A stretch of 64,000 nt of DNA. Source: Pisolithus tinctorius. Lineage: Eukaryota; Basidiomycota; Agaricomycetes; Boletales; Pisolithaceae. Under the pieces are notes generated by a model. It ran no database searches and had not been told where the DNA came from. It was given only the letters and a program-made list of their open reading frames with translations. Positions 11,632-23,993 of the stretch are shown piece after piece (the first letter of the stretch is position 1; each line of letters opens with the position of its first letter). The translations under genes and the position numbers were made by a program. The DNA lies in the NCBI GenBank assembly GCA_024663395.1, contig JANFAH010000003.1, forward strand, positions 2,666,001-2,730,000, in the 5' to 3' direction.

Positions 11632-14468
11632 ATGGGTGCAAAAATCCTCGTATTAGGGAGTGGAGGTAGGGAACATGCACTCGCGTGGAAACTTGCACAG
11701 TCAGACCTCGTCGAACACATCTACGTCTGCCCTGGCAACGGTGGAACTGCCACTAACCCCAAGACCACAAACCTCAGCCTCTCCCTCACACCACCGTATC
11801 AGGATTTAGTATGCTTTGCCGTTCAGAACGAGGTTCGCATGTTCCCTTCATGGAACTCAGCTCTACATTCCAGAAAATTTCTAGATCAACCTAGTCCTAC
11901 CGGGTCCTGAGGAGCCGCTCGTGCTTGGTGTTGAGAAGCACTTCCGAAAAGGTCCGTCACTCCGTAACCCGTCGCAGTGTAGAGCACTAAACCTATTACG
12001 CAGTGGGGATCCCTGTTTTTGGTCCCTCTGAGCTCGCTGCGAGGATGGAGGGCAGCAAGGCATTTTCCAAAGAATTCATGGAGCGTCATAACATACCCAC
12101 TGCAAAATTCCGGACTTTCTCGTCGGCGCAGTTCGGCGACGCCGTAGACTACGTTCGCAATTGTGGTTTTCGTGTGGTATTGAAAGCGAGTGGCCTCGCT
12201 GCAGGGAAGGGTGTCTTGATTCCCAGTAACGTCGACGAGGCTATAGAGGGTCTGAAGCAGATAATGGTAGCGAACACCTTTGGTGCCGCAGGTTCGTCAC
12301 TCACCTGGATTCTGTGTTGTTTCATAAACGAGGATCTGCCCTTAGGTGATCAAGTCGTGATCGAGGAGCTTCTTGAGGGGCCAGAGATATCGGTTCTCGC
12401 ATTCTCCGATGGCTACACTATCGTCCCGCTCCCTGCCGCTCAAGATCACAAACGTATTGGCGAAGGTGACACCGGTCCTAACACCGGTGGAATGGGTGCT
12501 TATGCTCCCGCACCTGTGGCTAATCCGGTTACCATGAATCGCATCATGAGGGAGACTCTTCGACCCACCATAGACGGGATGAGGAAAGAAGGTTTGTGAT
12601 CTCCCACTTCCCACAGCAGACGATATTACTCACCCTCCACGGACAGGTTTCCCATTCGTTGGCCTCCTATTCACTGGCTTCATGCTTACCGATGCTGGAC
12701 CAAAGGTGCTGGAGTACAATGTTAGGTTCGGCGATCCTGAGACGGAAGCACTCATGCTTCTTCTCGGCGATGATGTTGATCTTGCTGCGATTCTCCTGGT
12801 ATGAGACGCGTCTACGATTGGGATCCACGCTCCTGACCACATGGTTACATTTGCCAGGCTTGTGCAGAGCGTAGACTAGACTCCGTCCAGATAAGTACTC
12901 GTCAAGCATTTTCGGTGTCAGTTGTCTTGGTTTCGGGGGGTTACCCAGGCCCTTATCCGAAGGGTAAACATATCGAGATCGGCGATATACCCTCAGGTAC
13001 GCACGGCTCTCACTTTCTATTTCTCGTGTGCTGACCAGGTAGCTAGGCGTAGTCGTGTTCCACTGCGGAACGGCTCTAAAGGGCAACCTGCTTGTTACTT
13101 CTGGTGGTCGTGTGATGGCAGTGACGGCTACTGCCCCAGCACTTGAGGACGCGCTGACGCTGGCTTACACTGCCTGTGACAAAATATCTTTTGAGGGAAT
13201 GACTTATCGCCGCGATATAGCTCACAGGTCAGTTCTCATCCCCACACCAACTTACGGTGTTCATTCTATTTTAGGGCTTTGACTGCCTCAAAAAAAACTG
13301 CGCAAGGGCTGACATACGCAGACGCTGGCGTATCTGTGGATGCTGGCAATGCCCTAGTAACTGTCATCAAGCCATATGTACACTCCACAAGGCGCCCTGG
13401 GTCCGATGCCGAGATCGGTGGTTTTGGAGGCATTTTCGACTTGAAGGCCACTGGATACGACGACCCAGTCCTTGTCGGTGGCACCGATGGTGTTGGCACC
13501 AAGCTCCACATTGCAATTGAGGTTGGGCTTCATGACACCGTAGGTCAGCAGGCAGGCTATTCTGACAGACAAATGGATCGGTTTCAATAACGTTTCAGGA
13601 ATCGACCTTGTGGCTATGTCTGTCAATGACTTACTGGTGCAGGGGGCTGAGCCCCTCTTTTTCCTCGATTACTATGGATGTAGCAAGTTGGACGTCACTA
13701 CCGCAGCTGACGTGGTCAAGGGCATTGCGCAAGGTTGTCGAGAGGCAGGATGCGCTCTCATCGGAGGGGAGACAGCAGAGATGCCAGGCATGTATCGTGA
13801 AGGTAAGAGAACCCATTCAGAAATAGCATTACCCTGCTCAGCTACTGATACATCCGTCAGGCGACTACGATCTTGCCGGCTTCGCCGTGGGTGCTGTTGA
13901 AAGGCATTTGATACTTCCTCGTCAGGATATTGTCCCTGGAGACGTTTTGCTTGGAATAGCCTCCTCGGGTTTGCATTCCAACGGGTTCTCCCTCGTGCGT
14001 AAGATCGTGTCCATATCCGGCCTCAGTTACTCCTCTCCATGTCCTTGGGACGAGAATATTTCGCTGGGCAAGCACCTCCTGGAGCCAACACGCATCTATA
14101 TTAAGCAGGTCCTCCCAGCCGTTAAAACGGGTCTCCTCAAGGGCATGTCTCACATTACGGGTGGAGGGTTTATTGAGAACATTCCCCGTGTCCTACCCAA
14201 GCGGCTTGGCTGTTACATCGACGCATCGACTTGGCCGCTCCCACCCGTCTTCCGCTTCCTTATGGAGCATGGAAGTGTTGAACCTTTGCAAATGGCACGT
14301 ACCTTCAACAATGGCATTGGGCTCATTGCTATCGTGGCCAAGGACCAAGTAGAAAGGACACTGGACCTTCTACGCCAGGGCAGTAATGCGCCTGTTTACG
14401 TAGTCGGGGAGGTAACAGACAAGAGTGGAGTTGAGATGAGGAATCTCGAGTACTGGGCAACAAACTAA
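11632..14468 (+). CDS. ADE5,7: Bifunctional GAR synthetase / AIR synthetase (purine biosynthesis)
   Basis: This cytosolic enzyme catalyses steps 2 and 5 of de novo purine synthesis: phosphoribosylamine to GAR, and FGAM to AIR. The start is ATG 11632 ([19 protein letters not shown], the GARS N-terminal nucleotide loop). GARS signatures follow: [23 protein letters not shown] (ATP-grasp) and [20 protein letters not shown]. After about nine exons the AIRS half begins near 13.28 kb with [14 protein letters not shown], then [68 protein letters not shown] and [12 protein letters not shown]. The TAA is at 14466-14468. Introns are about 45-60 nt. The acceptor at about 13043 must be GTAGCTAG to keep frame into [12 protein letters not shown]. 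Length and order match fungal ADE5,7, and no defect was seen. Confidence 0.97.
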
Positions 14469-14919
14469 AATCTAGATGTCTATGTATATGATAGATAGCA
14501 CTAGCATCTCCAAGTCCGGCAACCTGGGGGAAGTACTGCATATTTTGTTTTTGTTTTTTTCGGAACGCATCGTCCATATGCAGTGGCTATTATGCTATGC
14601 AGGAAAACATTGCGCGCAGTAGTGGACAAGACAGAGAGCTGAAATGGTTGAGTAATAGGAGGGTGTAAAATAGTAGGTGTACCGGCGTTGGACATGACGC
14701 CTTGAAGCGGAACAAACATGGAAGACCAAGCTGCAGAAGCGCACAATGTATATATGATGACCGACCAAGAAAAAAAGGAGAAGAAAGAGGAGCTAATTTG
14801 TGGTGTATGCAGGGAGCACGAACTAGCAGTATAAATGAAACCGGAAGTCACAAGGAAATAGAAAGACAGAGAAAGAAGACCGATGTAATATGCCTATAAT
14901 GCAGATACGACTTCCAATA
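14469..14919. other. Shared 3' region between convergent genes
   Basis: This 450-bp stretch lies between the convergent ADE5,7 and CCCH genes. It has no conserved coding frame. A T-rich run near 14545-14560 may belong to the ADE5,7 3' end. Confidence 0.4.
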
Positions 14920-17074
14920 TCAAGCAGGAACAGACACTTCCTTTGCTAAATCAGCAACGCCAGTGGTGGCGGCCGCAAAGGAGACCGGAAACTTGGGTGC
15001 AGTGGAGTTGATGATCCCATTAGCTTGAATGCCGTTGCATTCAGCTGGTCGGCTCTCCTACAGAAGGAAAGTTAGTGAACGTGTCTTGTTACATACGAAG
15101 GCTCGGGCGCACTTACTACTTGAGTCTTCACCTGACGTTCCTCAGGAGAGGCGCTGCGAGTAGTGGACTCTTTTGTAGGGTCTTTACGGGCAGGCGGAGG
15201 AGCTTGTAGTACCTGCGCCGCAGTTGGGCCTGCAGACCCGTTCGTAGCTGGACCGCCGTTGACTAGATTTTTGGAAGATGTCAAACCACCGAGCACCGGA
15301 AAGTCATCGGCATTCGGCACTCTCTGTTGCTTTACGCTAGGTTTTCTATCAGCTTTGTTCCACATAGGCTTGTTACCCCGTGGGCGGGCACCAGCATCGG
15401 TGGACTGTGAACGGCTAGAGTTGGTAGTGCCATTTTTGCGTGGTTGATTCTCCTTTCATGTTAACGTAAGAAATGGCAGCAAGCCAGAAAGGACATTTCT
15501 ACTTACTTCTCTAACGGTCATGGAAGCGAATTGCTCTTCAATCGTATTGATACCATTGGGACCGTCTCGTGGACGTGGTGCGCGTCCACCTGCATGGTGC
15601 TGACCCGACAGATCAGGTATAACATGAGGGAAGCGGCAATCGTCACTGGGCAAGTACGTCAGACGCCAAATCGCATTAGACCATGACAGACCTACCCATT
15701 TCTACACCTGCCAGCAGGATAGAAGAGGCACGCAGGAGCATGTTTCCTGCTTCCTGCGAAAGGCCCTCTGCGCATGCTTCCCCGACGATGGTGATATGTA
15801 CCCTGTCGGAACGCAGGAGGAGGACCATAGTTGTCGGCTTGTGGGTGCGTACGAGGAGATTTGGGATTTCCGTTTATCTCGGAGAATACGTGTGCACTTT
15901 GGGGGGGATACGGCGAGGGATCTTGACGGACGGAGAATGGAGGAGCAGATGTCGGCCCGTTGGGATAAGCAGACTGGGGTGATTGAGGGCCATGCGCAGT
16001 GGTTGGTTGATGGGAAGAGGGAAGTGAGGGAATAGAAAGTGGCAGAGGCTGAGGAGGAGGGGGAGGATAAGAAACAGGAGACATGGCAGGATACGGTGCA
16101 GGAGGGGCACTGGGAGGACTGAAGGGTGTTTGTACAGGGGACAATGCCTCTGAACCAGACCTTGTGTGGATCATCGGGGGGTGAGGGGAAGTGTGAGTAG
16201 GACCTGAAGTGGGCGATACTGGGTTCATGTGAGGAACAGGCACGGGGGGATATGTTGGGGGTGGCGGTGGCGGCGGGTAGTAACTGTGAGCGTACTGCTG
16301 TTGGGTCATGGGATCGAAACGGGCAGGATATTGTGCAGGAGGAGGCGGCCCGGGGTAGTAAGGTCCCTGCGGGTGAGCGAAAATACATGACGAGCCGTAG
16401 CGACAGGCTGGATAATACCGGCAGGGAATATACCTCGCGACCTCGGGAGGGGGGAGATTTCCGAAACCGTTGTTCTCGCCTACTGGCACTGGGGGACCCT
16501 GGTAGTATGCCGGGGATCCATCTGGAAGGGTCGCCACAGGCGGGTAGTACCCGTACGTAGGGTGTGTGGCGACAGGGTAGTAAGGTTTTGACGGATCAGC
16601 ATTAGGATCCTGAGGATAGGTTTGTTCTTGGACTTGAGCCTCTTCCGAAGCTGTTTTTGCAGAGGCATTGTTAAGAAGATGGATGATCTCGGGATTACAA
16701 GTGTGCGCCTCGGGACCATTTTGAGCGGCAACGACAGAAGGATCGGCACCTTGAGGTGAGGAAGATGAGATCGTAGGATCACACAAGTGAATAGAGAAGA
16801 TCGGATGGGCACCTTTGGCTAGGAGTGCCTTCACCACGTCAAGATGGCCCTTTTTCACTGCCTCGAGGAGAGGTGTGGCACCGGTGTGATCTGGGATGAG
16901 TGCACGAGGTGAGCAGGAGGCCATGAGGGACATAAAAGCAGCAGAAAGGCTAATGAAATAGAATTCTGCCAACTCACCTTTGATCTCGATATCGACCGGA
17001 GATGCCTGGCTGAGTAAACCGAGGACGGCTTCGATGTTCCCCTCAGAGCACGCAGACCAGAGCGGGGAGACCAT
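14920..17074 (-). CDS. Ankyrin-repeat and tandem CCCH zinc-finger protein, putative RNA-binding
   Basis: The start is ATG 17074 (MVSPLWSACSEGNIEAVL). Exon 1 encodes one ankyrin unit; a second (DHTGATPLLEAVKKGHLDVV) follows the first intron. A long disordered region is rich in Pro, Tyr and Gln. Two CCCH fingers are visible: CRYYPACRYGSSCIFAH (C-x5-C-x5-C-x3-H) around residue 200, and, split by an intron at about 15.68 kb, CLFYPAGRCRNG joined to DDCRFPH. The C-terminal part is Lys/Arg/Pro-rich with PNADDFPVLGG, a motif seen in several RNA-associated proteins, and ends ADLAKEVSVPA at a TGA at 14920-14922. Ankyrin-plus-CCCH proteins in fungi are thought to bind mRNA, so a post-transcriptional role is inferred. 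The target is unknown. Confidence 0.85.
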
Positions 17075-17312
17075 GACTTGAATTCTTTAAGAAACAGGGA
17101 AAATAAGAGCACAAGGCAGGCAACAACGACAAAAAGAACAAGCGGACACCCAGCGAGAACGTCACTCAAAATGAAAAGCGAAAAGAAAACCCGGCAGAGC
17201 CCAGGCGGTCCCATCGGGATTCGGATGCAGCACGAAAAAAAAGGCGTGGGAAAGATGAGGTGAATGATTATGTAATGCATAATGACCATTATGTAATGTC
17301 GGATTTTAAGCA

Positions 17313-18962
17313 TCAAGGCACCGGGCACTCATGTCCATATTGGGAAGTATGTTTTACGATATCCCCATTAATGCTAGTATCCAAGCCCAGCTTCTTCAGC
17401 AGACCCTTTGCGTGGTCGCCCGTCTTCTCTGGCAGGTCCAGTTCGCGTGAAGGCGGTCGACTCATAAGCTCCTGCACGCTTGTTTTGACGTCCTTGCCTG
17501 GTATATGAATGAGCATCTCCACACACACACGCCCCGTTCATCAATAACGCACCTTCATAAAGTACTTGATATATCTAGGGCACGGGTTACCATCGGGAAC
17601 ATCCGCCGGGAAGACATACTCACCTCGGTCGCAATGGAGGCGTTCACATCCATCTCATCTATGATCTTCTTCAGTCCCTTGGCCGTCGTAACGCCTTCCG
17701 CCACGCTACCAAGCGTCCTGATAATATCTTCCAGCGCTTCGCCTTTCCCAAGCCGATAGCCCACAGTGTAATTGCGACTGCTGGGTGAGCTACACGTGAG
17801 GAACAAATCTCCCACACCAGCGAGACCCAGGAACGTCAGTGGAGATGCACCATAAGCAGTCCCGATCTTCGTCATCTCCGCCAAGCCCCGGGTGATCAAC
17901 ACTTAAGTAATTTAGCGCCCGAAAAACCCCTATCAGACTCGACATGTACTCAACTTGCTCGCGTATTGTTTTCAAAGCCTAAACCATCCGCCATCCCAGC
18001 AGCAATGGCATACACGTTCTTCAAAGCTCCCGCCAGCTCCAGTCCTATTGGATCCCGCCCTGTATAACTGGGGACACGATCATTCAAAATAAAAAGGTAG
18101 ACGGCATTGACAAGGCTTACCAGCGAAACCAAGGTTGATGGAATACCTCAGAAGCCTTTTCAGCTCGAGACTCCGTCAAGGAAGCAACGGAAACAGAAGT
18201 AGGCTGTCTGCGAACGACTGACCGGACGAGTGAGCTACTCTGCGGCAAAGAGTGGACTACGGGATGCACTGACTTTCCTTTGCAAAGGAAGGGCCTGACT
18301 GCGTGCCATAAGCATTTTCAATCCCAAGGGAAGTAGAAAGCAACTCACGATAAAGGTTGCCTCGCGAGCTACTCTACTTCCGCATGTATCCGCAATGATT
18401 TCGAGAGTAAGAGCCTGCGTGCCGGTCTCGATACCTTTGTTGACGAAAATCATCAAGGGTAACTTTTCCCCAGTGAGGCTTGGCTGGAGCTTTGTGAGAG
18501 TTTCTCTGGATGACGGCGATGACGGCTTGGTCAGAGGAGTCGAGGATAGTTTGCATACCTGATTCCTTGGGTGGGTATCGCAAAGAGGAGGACCTCCATC
18601 TGCTGCACCGTCTCCTTGTTTGGTATTTCGGGCCCCAATGCATGAATGTTGGTGGAGAATGCATGGTCTTTGAGATAGTTGGGGTTGCGATGGTGAACGT
18701 TGAAGTACTCTACGAAGCCGGGGTCGCGAGACCAGAGAAACACCTCGTGTTCGCAGTCGCCGAGATGATCTGCAAGGCAGCTTCCAAAGTTGCCTGCCCC
18801 GAGGACAAGAACTCTGGATTTGGGTGTGGGAGAAGAAGACATGCGGGACGACAGAGGACGAGAGAACAGTCCTGGTGTCCTTGTCGGAATAAATACCGAC
18901 CGGTAGAGCGACAAAGCCGATGGATGACAGTGGCCAGGGATGCAGAGTCGCGTGACCAGCAT
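17313..18962 (-). CDS. GPD1: NAD-dependent glycerol-3-phosphate dehydrogenase
   Basis: It reduces dihydroxyacetone phosphate to glycerol-3-phosphate, linking glycolysis to glycerol (osmolyte) and lipid synthesis. The Rossmann loop is [18 protein letters not shown]. Further signatures are [42 protein letters not shown] and the catalytic-lysine context, [11 protein letters not shown] and [12 protein letters not shown]. Two ATGs are possible: 18842 ([15 protein letters not shown]) gives the cytosolic form, while 18962 adds 40 residues with no acidic residue, several arginines and the end SRPLSSR, which looks like a mitochondrial presequence. About seven introns were inferred. One has the donor GTTGAG, and a small exon encodes VLYEG. 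The TGA is at 17313. The gene is divergent from SED5, with starts 188 bp apart. Confidence 0.95.
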
Positions 18963-19149
18963 GCAAGGCCGAGTGGAGAGGCAGACTATTTAAGATTCTG
19001 CCTATGATATCACTGCTTACCGCAAACGCGTCGACCGTCGCGTGCGCCGGGTCACTTTCTATATTAGGCTGTACTTCCCGGCCGGTGCTCCGTCCGCTGC
19101 GCAACCACCGCTAACACACCTGCCAGAGTGTACTTACCATCTCCCCTCC

Positions 19150-20473
19150 ATGGCAATACAGGACCGGACAAACGAATTTCGCACATGTGTCGACTCAATT
19201 CGCAACAGGTCTGCCCCGCTACCCCATCCAGCTGAGGCAAAACAACGCCTGCTGCAATCCCATGCAAAGGGCACCCCAAAGAGCGAATTCTCGCGTATGG
19301 CATCTGCAATTGCCAAGGACATCAGCACCACTACCGTCAAACTAGGGAAACTGGCGCAACGTAGGTGTCTGTCCCAATACCGCTGTTGTGTTCACCCAGC
19401 TAATCACCTCCGCAAGTTGCGAAACGCAAAACGCTCTTCGACGACAGACCCGTGGAGATCAGCGTACGTGTCCTTCCCACCGCTCGTTCTGCGTATCCTA
19501 ACTTCATGTGTTAGGAATTGACCTTTATCATCAAACAAGACATCGCTAGCATCAACCGTCAAATAGCCGCCCTCCAGTCCTTCGTGAAGCAGCGCAATGC
19601 ACAAGGAGGCTCGACAGAAGGGAAGCAAATTGACGAGCACAACCACAACGTCGTCATGATGCTCCAAAGTAAACTAGCCAGCACTAGCATGACATTCAAG
19701 GACGTACTAGAAGTTCGAACCCAAGTAAGGACCTGCTCTTCTACATGAGAACGCCACACTCGAACCCTGTCAATAGAACATGAAGGAGACGAAAGACCGA
19801 ACAGAGCAGTTCATGCACTCTACGGCTGCCGCCGCCCATCAAGCACCACAGAGTACATCCCCCTCGTATCACCACTTACTGTTACTGAACTTGCTGCCTT
19901 GTTAGATTCCGTGTTATTAAACGGCCGTTTCGATCCCATGGGTGACGGTAGTGGCAATCGCCCGAGTTCAAAGGGTAAAGGGAGGGCACCTCAAACCGGA
20001 GACGTGCTTGCCATGGACCTAGATTCGGCAGAGGGCGGTCTCGCTGCAAATGGTGGAGGTGCTTTTATGCAAATGCAACTGGTGGAACAGCAGGCATGTA
20101 TTAGCTTCTTGCATTCACGCTTTTAATATTTACTAGTCTCTAGGACTCCTACATTCAATCACGTTCTACAGCAATCGAATCCATTGAGTCCACGATAGCA
20201 GAGTTAGGACAAATATTCAATCAATTAGCACACATGGTCGCGGAGCAGCGGGAAACAGTGCAGCGCATTGACGCAGACACTATGGACATTGCATCAAACG
20301 TCAGTGGAGCACAGAGAGAACTATTGAAGTACTACGCTAGTATATCCAGCAACCGTTGGTTAATGCTCAAAGTATTTGGCATCTTAATCGTTTTTGTAAG
20401 TGACATCCCCTCAAGTTGCAACCACGTTGACCAGTCGCTCTCGTAGTTCCTTGTATTTATTCTGGTATCCTGA
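19150..20473 (+). CDS. SED5: Syntaxin-5 type Golgi t-SNARE
   Basis: This Qa-SNARE acts in ER-Golgi and intra-Golgi vesicle fusion. The start ATG 19150 gives MAIQDRTNEFRTCVDSIR, the N-terminal motif that binds Sly1-type SM proteins. The Habc region (SEFSRMASAIAKDIS, LAKRKTLFDDRPVEI, DIASINRQIAALQ) is split by small introns. The SNARE helix runs from SRSTAIESIESTIAELGQIFNQLAHMV (written here only as a span, about 20160-20240) to VQRIDADTMDIASN, with the zero-layer glutamine in that helix. One C-terminal membrane segment (LMLKVFGILIVF joined to FLVFILVS) ends at a TGA at 20471-20473. The intron at 20094-20143 is GC-AG. Length fits the family. Confidence 0.95.
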
Positions 20474-20580
20474 TACGGACCATTGATATTTGGACACTGT
20501 TTTCGAGCTATCGTCATCATCACTGCTGGGCATGGCGTTTCAGAACATAGATAGATCGAATCTCACGACCGTCGCGGGTA

Positions 20581-21738
20581 CTACCCTACTCGTATGGCAT
20601 TGACACCAGTCCCAAAACTCTTGGCTTTGCGCCCCCGGCCGTCCTTTGCATGCTTCTTACCGCCACGACGTTTCTCGGTTTCTACTACGTCACCAACGCT
20701 CCAAGTCCGCTTCTTAACTTGAACTTGCTCCGCCCCAGAAGTCGCTGAGAAACGCTGTGTGCCTTGAGTTTGATCACTTGTCGTGATATCGGTGCGAGCC
20801 TGCCCCCCTTGTTTTTTACGCTTCGATACATCGTCAAGTTCGAGTCAAGAAAACTGAGGCGAAGTCCACATACTCGCTGCCCATCCAATCCCTTGTTACG
20901 ATCTTTGAGCTTCTTTAAACGGGCTTCTCCTTTACCTCCGCCTCCTGCGGTCAATTCTACGTTAATTTTGCGACCCTCCAGCTCAGAGTGATGAAGCTTA
21001 AGAGCCCGTTGAAGGGCATGCTTATTCTCAAACTCGAGAAAAGCACATCCTTTTGATTTCGTGATAAGTTTTGTTGGAGGTTTGCTCGTTGATAGTTTGG
21101 GTGTAAGTAATCGTACAGTGGGTGGTGGATCTTGCACTGGAGTTGAACATCTCCGACAAGCCAATTGGAATTCCTGACGTACCACATGCGGAGAAATGTC
21201 CTCGAATGGTTTCCGCCGTCGTGGTATATTTGAGATTACCTAGGAGGACAACATAAGACCCCGGGGGTGCAACCAATTGTGAATGGACCGCCGTACCGAG
21301 AAAAAGAATGAATCGTTGATTCGACTTCCCCGACTCCTCACCACTCTCCTCGCCTTCTACAGCTTGTTCCACATCGACGACAGGCTCCCCATCAGGCCCT
21401 TTCCGCCTCTTGCGTTTTGGCCTGTCGGGCTGTTCTCCTGTTCTTTGCGTTTCTTCACCAGTTTCGCCCTTCCTCTTCTTCGACCCCACCACCCTTGTTG
21501 CTCCCGCCTTGGGGTTCCCTGCTCTGTGGTCGACCACAAACCCCGCGCCCGGTTCATCGCCCTCTTCACATTGCGGTACACCAATCCCGCTCTCAGCAAG
21601 AACCTGATCTTCGAGGACAGGGACATCGTTATCTGCTAATTCCAACTCTGCGCCTTTCTGTCCCTTCTTGCCCTGCCTCCGGTCGCGAAAGGCGATACCC
21701 TTCTTTTCTCGCTTTGTGAGCTTCCACGTGGACGACAT
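20581..21738 (-). CDS. NOP6: NOP6-like nucleolar RRM protein
   Basis: The start ATG 21738 (MSSTWKLTKREKKGIAFR) opens a highly basic, KR-rich region with nuclear signals (PKRKRRKG) and acidic patches. A single RRM follows, split by two introns: RNP2 RFILFLGNLKY, TTAETIRGHFSACG, RLLTPKL, and RNP1-like KGCAFLEFENKHALQRALKL. The tail GGGKGEARLKKLKDRNK is typical of Nop6. A final exon (SGAEQVQVKKRTWSVGD) ends in a KR-rich stretch with a TAG at 20581-20583. In yeast the orthologue joins early 90S/40S pre-ribosomes. The acceptor GGGGGCAG near 20814 is needed to keep frame. It is convergent with SED5, with stop codons about 110 bp apart. Confidence 0.85.
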
Positions 21739-22227
21739 TTATAGGGCTCGGTAACTCAACATCCCCGGGCCTGCGTGTGTGGAAGAAGCCTCCATCACGA
21801 GTGTGTACATCACATATATCATCACGTGATGGCATCTTCCAAACTTCCTTCTCGTTACTTACGCTAGGCCTCATGTGTCCATCTTGCTCTTGAATTTTTC
21901 TCCTTAAATACGTGGCTTACGCCTCCTTGCTGGAACCAATACCTGAGCTACTCATCAAGGTGTATTGCTACATCTAAGTCAAATTCAAGCTACACATACC
22001 TTGCCACCGGACGGGAGTCATACAGCCCAGGTTTTGCTACCTAGGCATATCCATATTACAGTATCACATACGGCAACGACCGCCGGCCATTGTGTACCAA
22101 ACGAGGATAAGCCGGAATCGAGTACCCATCATCGTGTGTGGCATACTCCGGTATCCTTGTTTACATCCACAGGGTCATCTCATCTTGGACAGGCACTCCA
22201 TAAGGAGAGCCCTATCCCAGCCTATCC
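21739..22227. other. Intergenic region upstream of NOP6
   Basis: This ~490-bp stretch holds the NOP6 promoter and the 3' end of the next minus-strand gene. No coding frame or repeat of note was seen. A near-palindrome ATCATCACGTGATGGCAT at about 21817-21834 contains the E-box-like core CACGTG. Confidence 0.35.
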
Positions 22228-23812
22228 CTAACTAAGGGTGAGACCGTTCACACCTTCATTGGCACCTTCGACGTCCCTCTCGTCGCCATCTGTCCCACGC
22301 CTATTTCTAGCGAGCGGTCGGAGAATCGGACTTGCAAGGCCTAGAGTTGGCCGTAGAATCGGGCTAGATGAAACGCTCATCGATCCGAGTCCTACTTGTC
22401 GAGAAGTTGTGTAAATAGGCATGTTGTAGCTAGTCACTGTGGGAGACGAGTTCGTCGATCCGCCGTTCGAGACCGGTATCGCCAGGGGGTTTGGAAATGA
22501 GGGTCTCCCATTCGGCGTCCGGGGGTAAGACAGAGAAGGGTGTACCTCTCTCAGGTAAGATATCGATGGCGAAACCGCTCGGCGCTTTGCAGCAGTAGGA
22601 TATGGATCGTAACGATCATCGACTGTGAAAGAAGGGGACACGTGAATGACTGATCACCAACTAGACAGATATGCACTCTATACACACGTTTCCGCTTGTT
22701 GGAGCGTACAGCACTGGCCGTTGGAGGTGGTGTGTATCGCCATTGGACAGCAGGTGTGGAAGTTACCAATGGTGAAGTCAGCGGCTGGTGACAACCATCA
22801 ACCCCAAGTAAATTAAGGTCACAAGATACGCACTGGATCCACATCCATAGCTACTACCATGGGACTTCCGGAGGTACATGTTGCAAAATCATCACCGTTC
22901 ACGCTTTGCGCAGGCGTACAAGGTTTGGTTGTGGCCGACTCGCTAGGAGGGTCAAAAGCGAAAATGCCATCCACATCGTCTTCGTCACTCGGCGTATCCT
23001 CTCGGTCAAAGTCTTCATCGACTGCTTCCTCCGGGTATCGCCCTTTGTTTGAAGGTGCACGAGGAGTGCGGGGTTGCACCGGGAGTTCTGAGTACGATGC
23101 TATCAGACGTTGAAATGCAGCCTCCGACTTCACCTCGTCATCCTCGGGGCGGGTTGACTCGGCTAATATGTTAAGGATGCGAGCAAGCTTGAGCTGTGGA
23201 CGCGCTGGTCCTCAGCTACACGTCGTGTCTCCTGTTCCACTGTATACTTACTGGGTACGTTGGACGCCTTGAGTTGACCACGGCGGGACTGTAGAGGGGT
23301 GCTGGTGCCAAGACACTAATATTGTGATTTGGTGGAGTCGATGGGTTCAACGTATCTTCACTGCTCTCGTCCCCAAGTCTTTCAGCGTCTTTGGAAGCTG
23401 GCACGGAAATAGGAGGCGTTGGGTTGCCTGAGCTGTTGGACGGCGAGCTCTCGGTGCACATCCGTTCTCGGTCACTCTCTGACTCTTCACCGCCAACACT
23501 TCTATGTCTACGTGTGGGTATTGAGAACGATATGGCCAGTGGGCTGCTTGTGTGTTTATCAGCATAGGCGGTAGAAGGCCTTGGGAGAAGTGATGGGCGT
23601 CGGAAACGTAGAAACAGAGGACTGGGCGAGCCTTCGGGGGAGGTTACTAGAGTCGAGCTCAATGGCAGAGCAAAATCTTGCGATGAAGAGGGAAACGATA
23701 GACGGCGTGGAGAGCGCGACATCACCACATGTGCTGATCGGAAGCCTGGCGCTTGGCAGTGATCGTTGTGTTTGGATGGGGAACGCTGACGCATCCATCC
23801 GTTCACCGCCAT
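22228..23812 (-). CDS. Ser/Pro-rich protein of unknown function, probably nuclear
   Basis: The likely start is ATG 23812 (MAVNGWMRQRSPSKHND). The same frame is open further upstream without another ATG, so an upstream exon is possible. The first exon is Ser/Pro-rich with many RRP and SPR motifs. After an intron with donor GTAAGT come LARILNILAESTRPED and an acidic stretch (DEDFDREDTPSDEDD). A short exon carries RWRYTPPPTASA-like sequence and SNKRK, and the last exon begins DDRYDPYPTAAKRRAVSPS, ending at a TAG at 22228-22230. KRK and AAKRR patches suggest nuclear import, and many SP/TP sites suggest kinase regulation. I recognise no named domain. The last two exons look the most conserved. Confidence 0.7.
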
Positions 23813-23993
23813 TCCTGAACGGAATAATACTACGGGTCCAGAGCCGAACAGCAGACAACGAAGTAAACTCCTCTTTACTCCGGAGGCTGCAGTGAAATTA
23901 GTACTGAGTGGTGCGTTGCGTTCTAGACAACGATGAATGTCATATAGAATTTGGATTCGATCGTACAATAGTAAGTATAGACTAAGTCGAGCA

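Noticed and set aside
18235..19104. 289-codon minus-strand open frame across the GPD gene
   Set aside because: Only a part of it (the ALTLEII..REATFI exon) is in the GPD frame; the rest crosses introns and the promoter.
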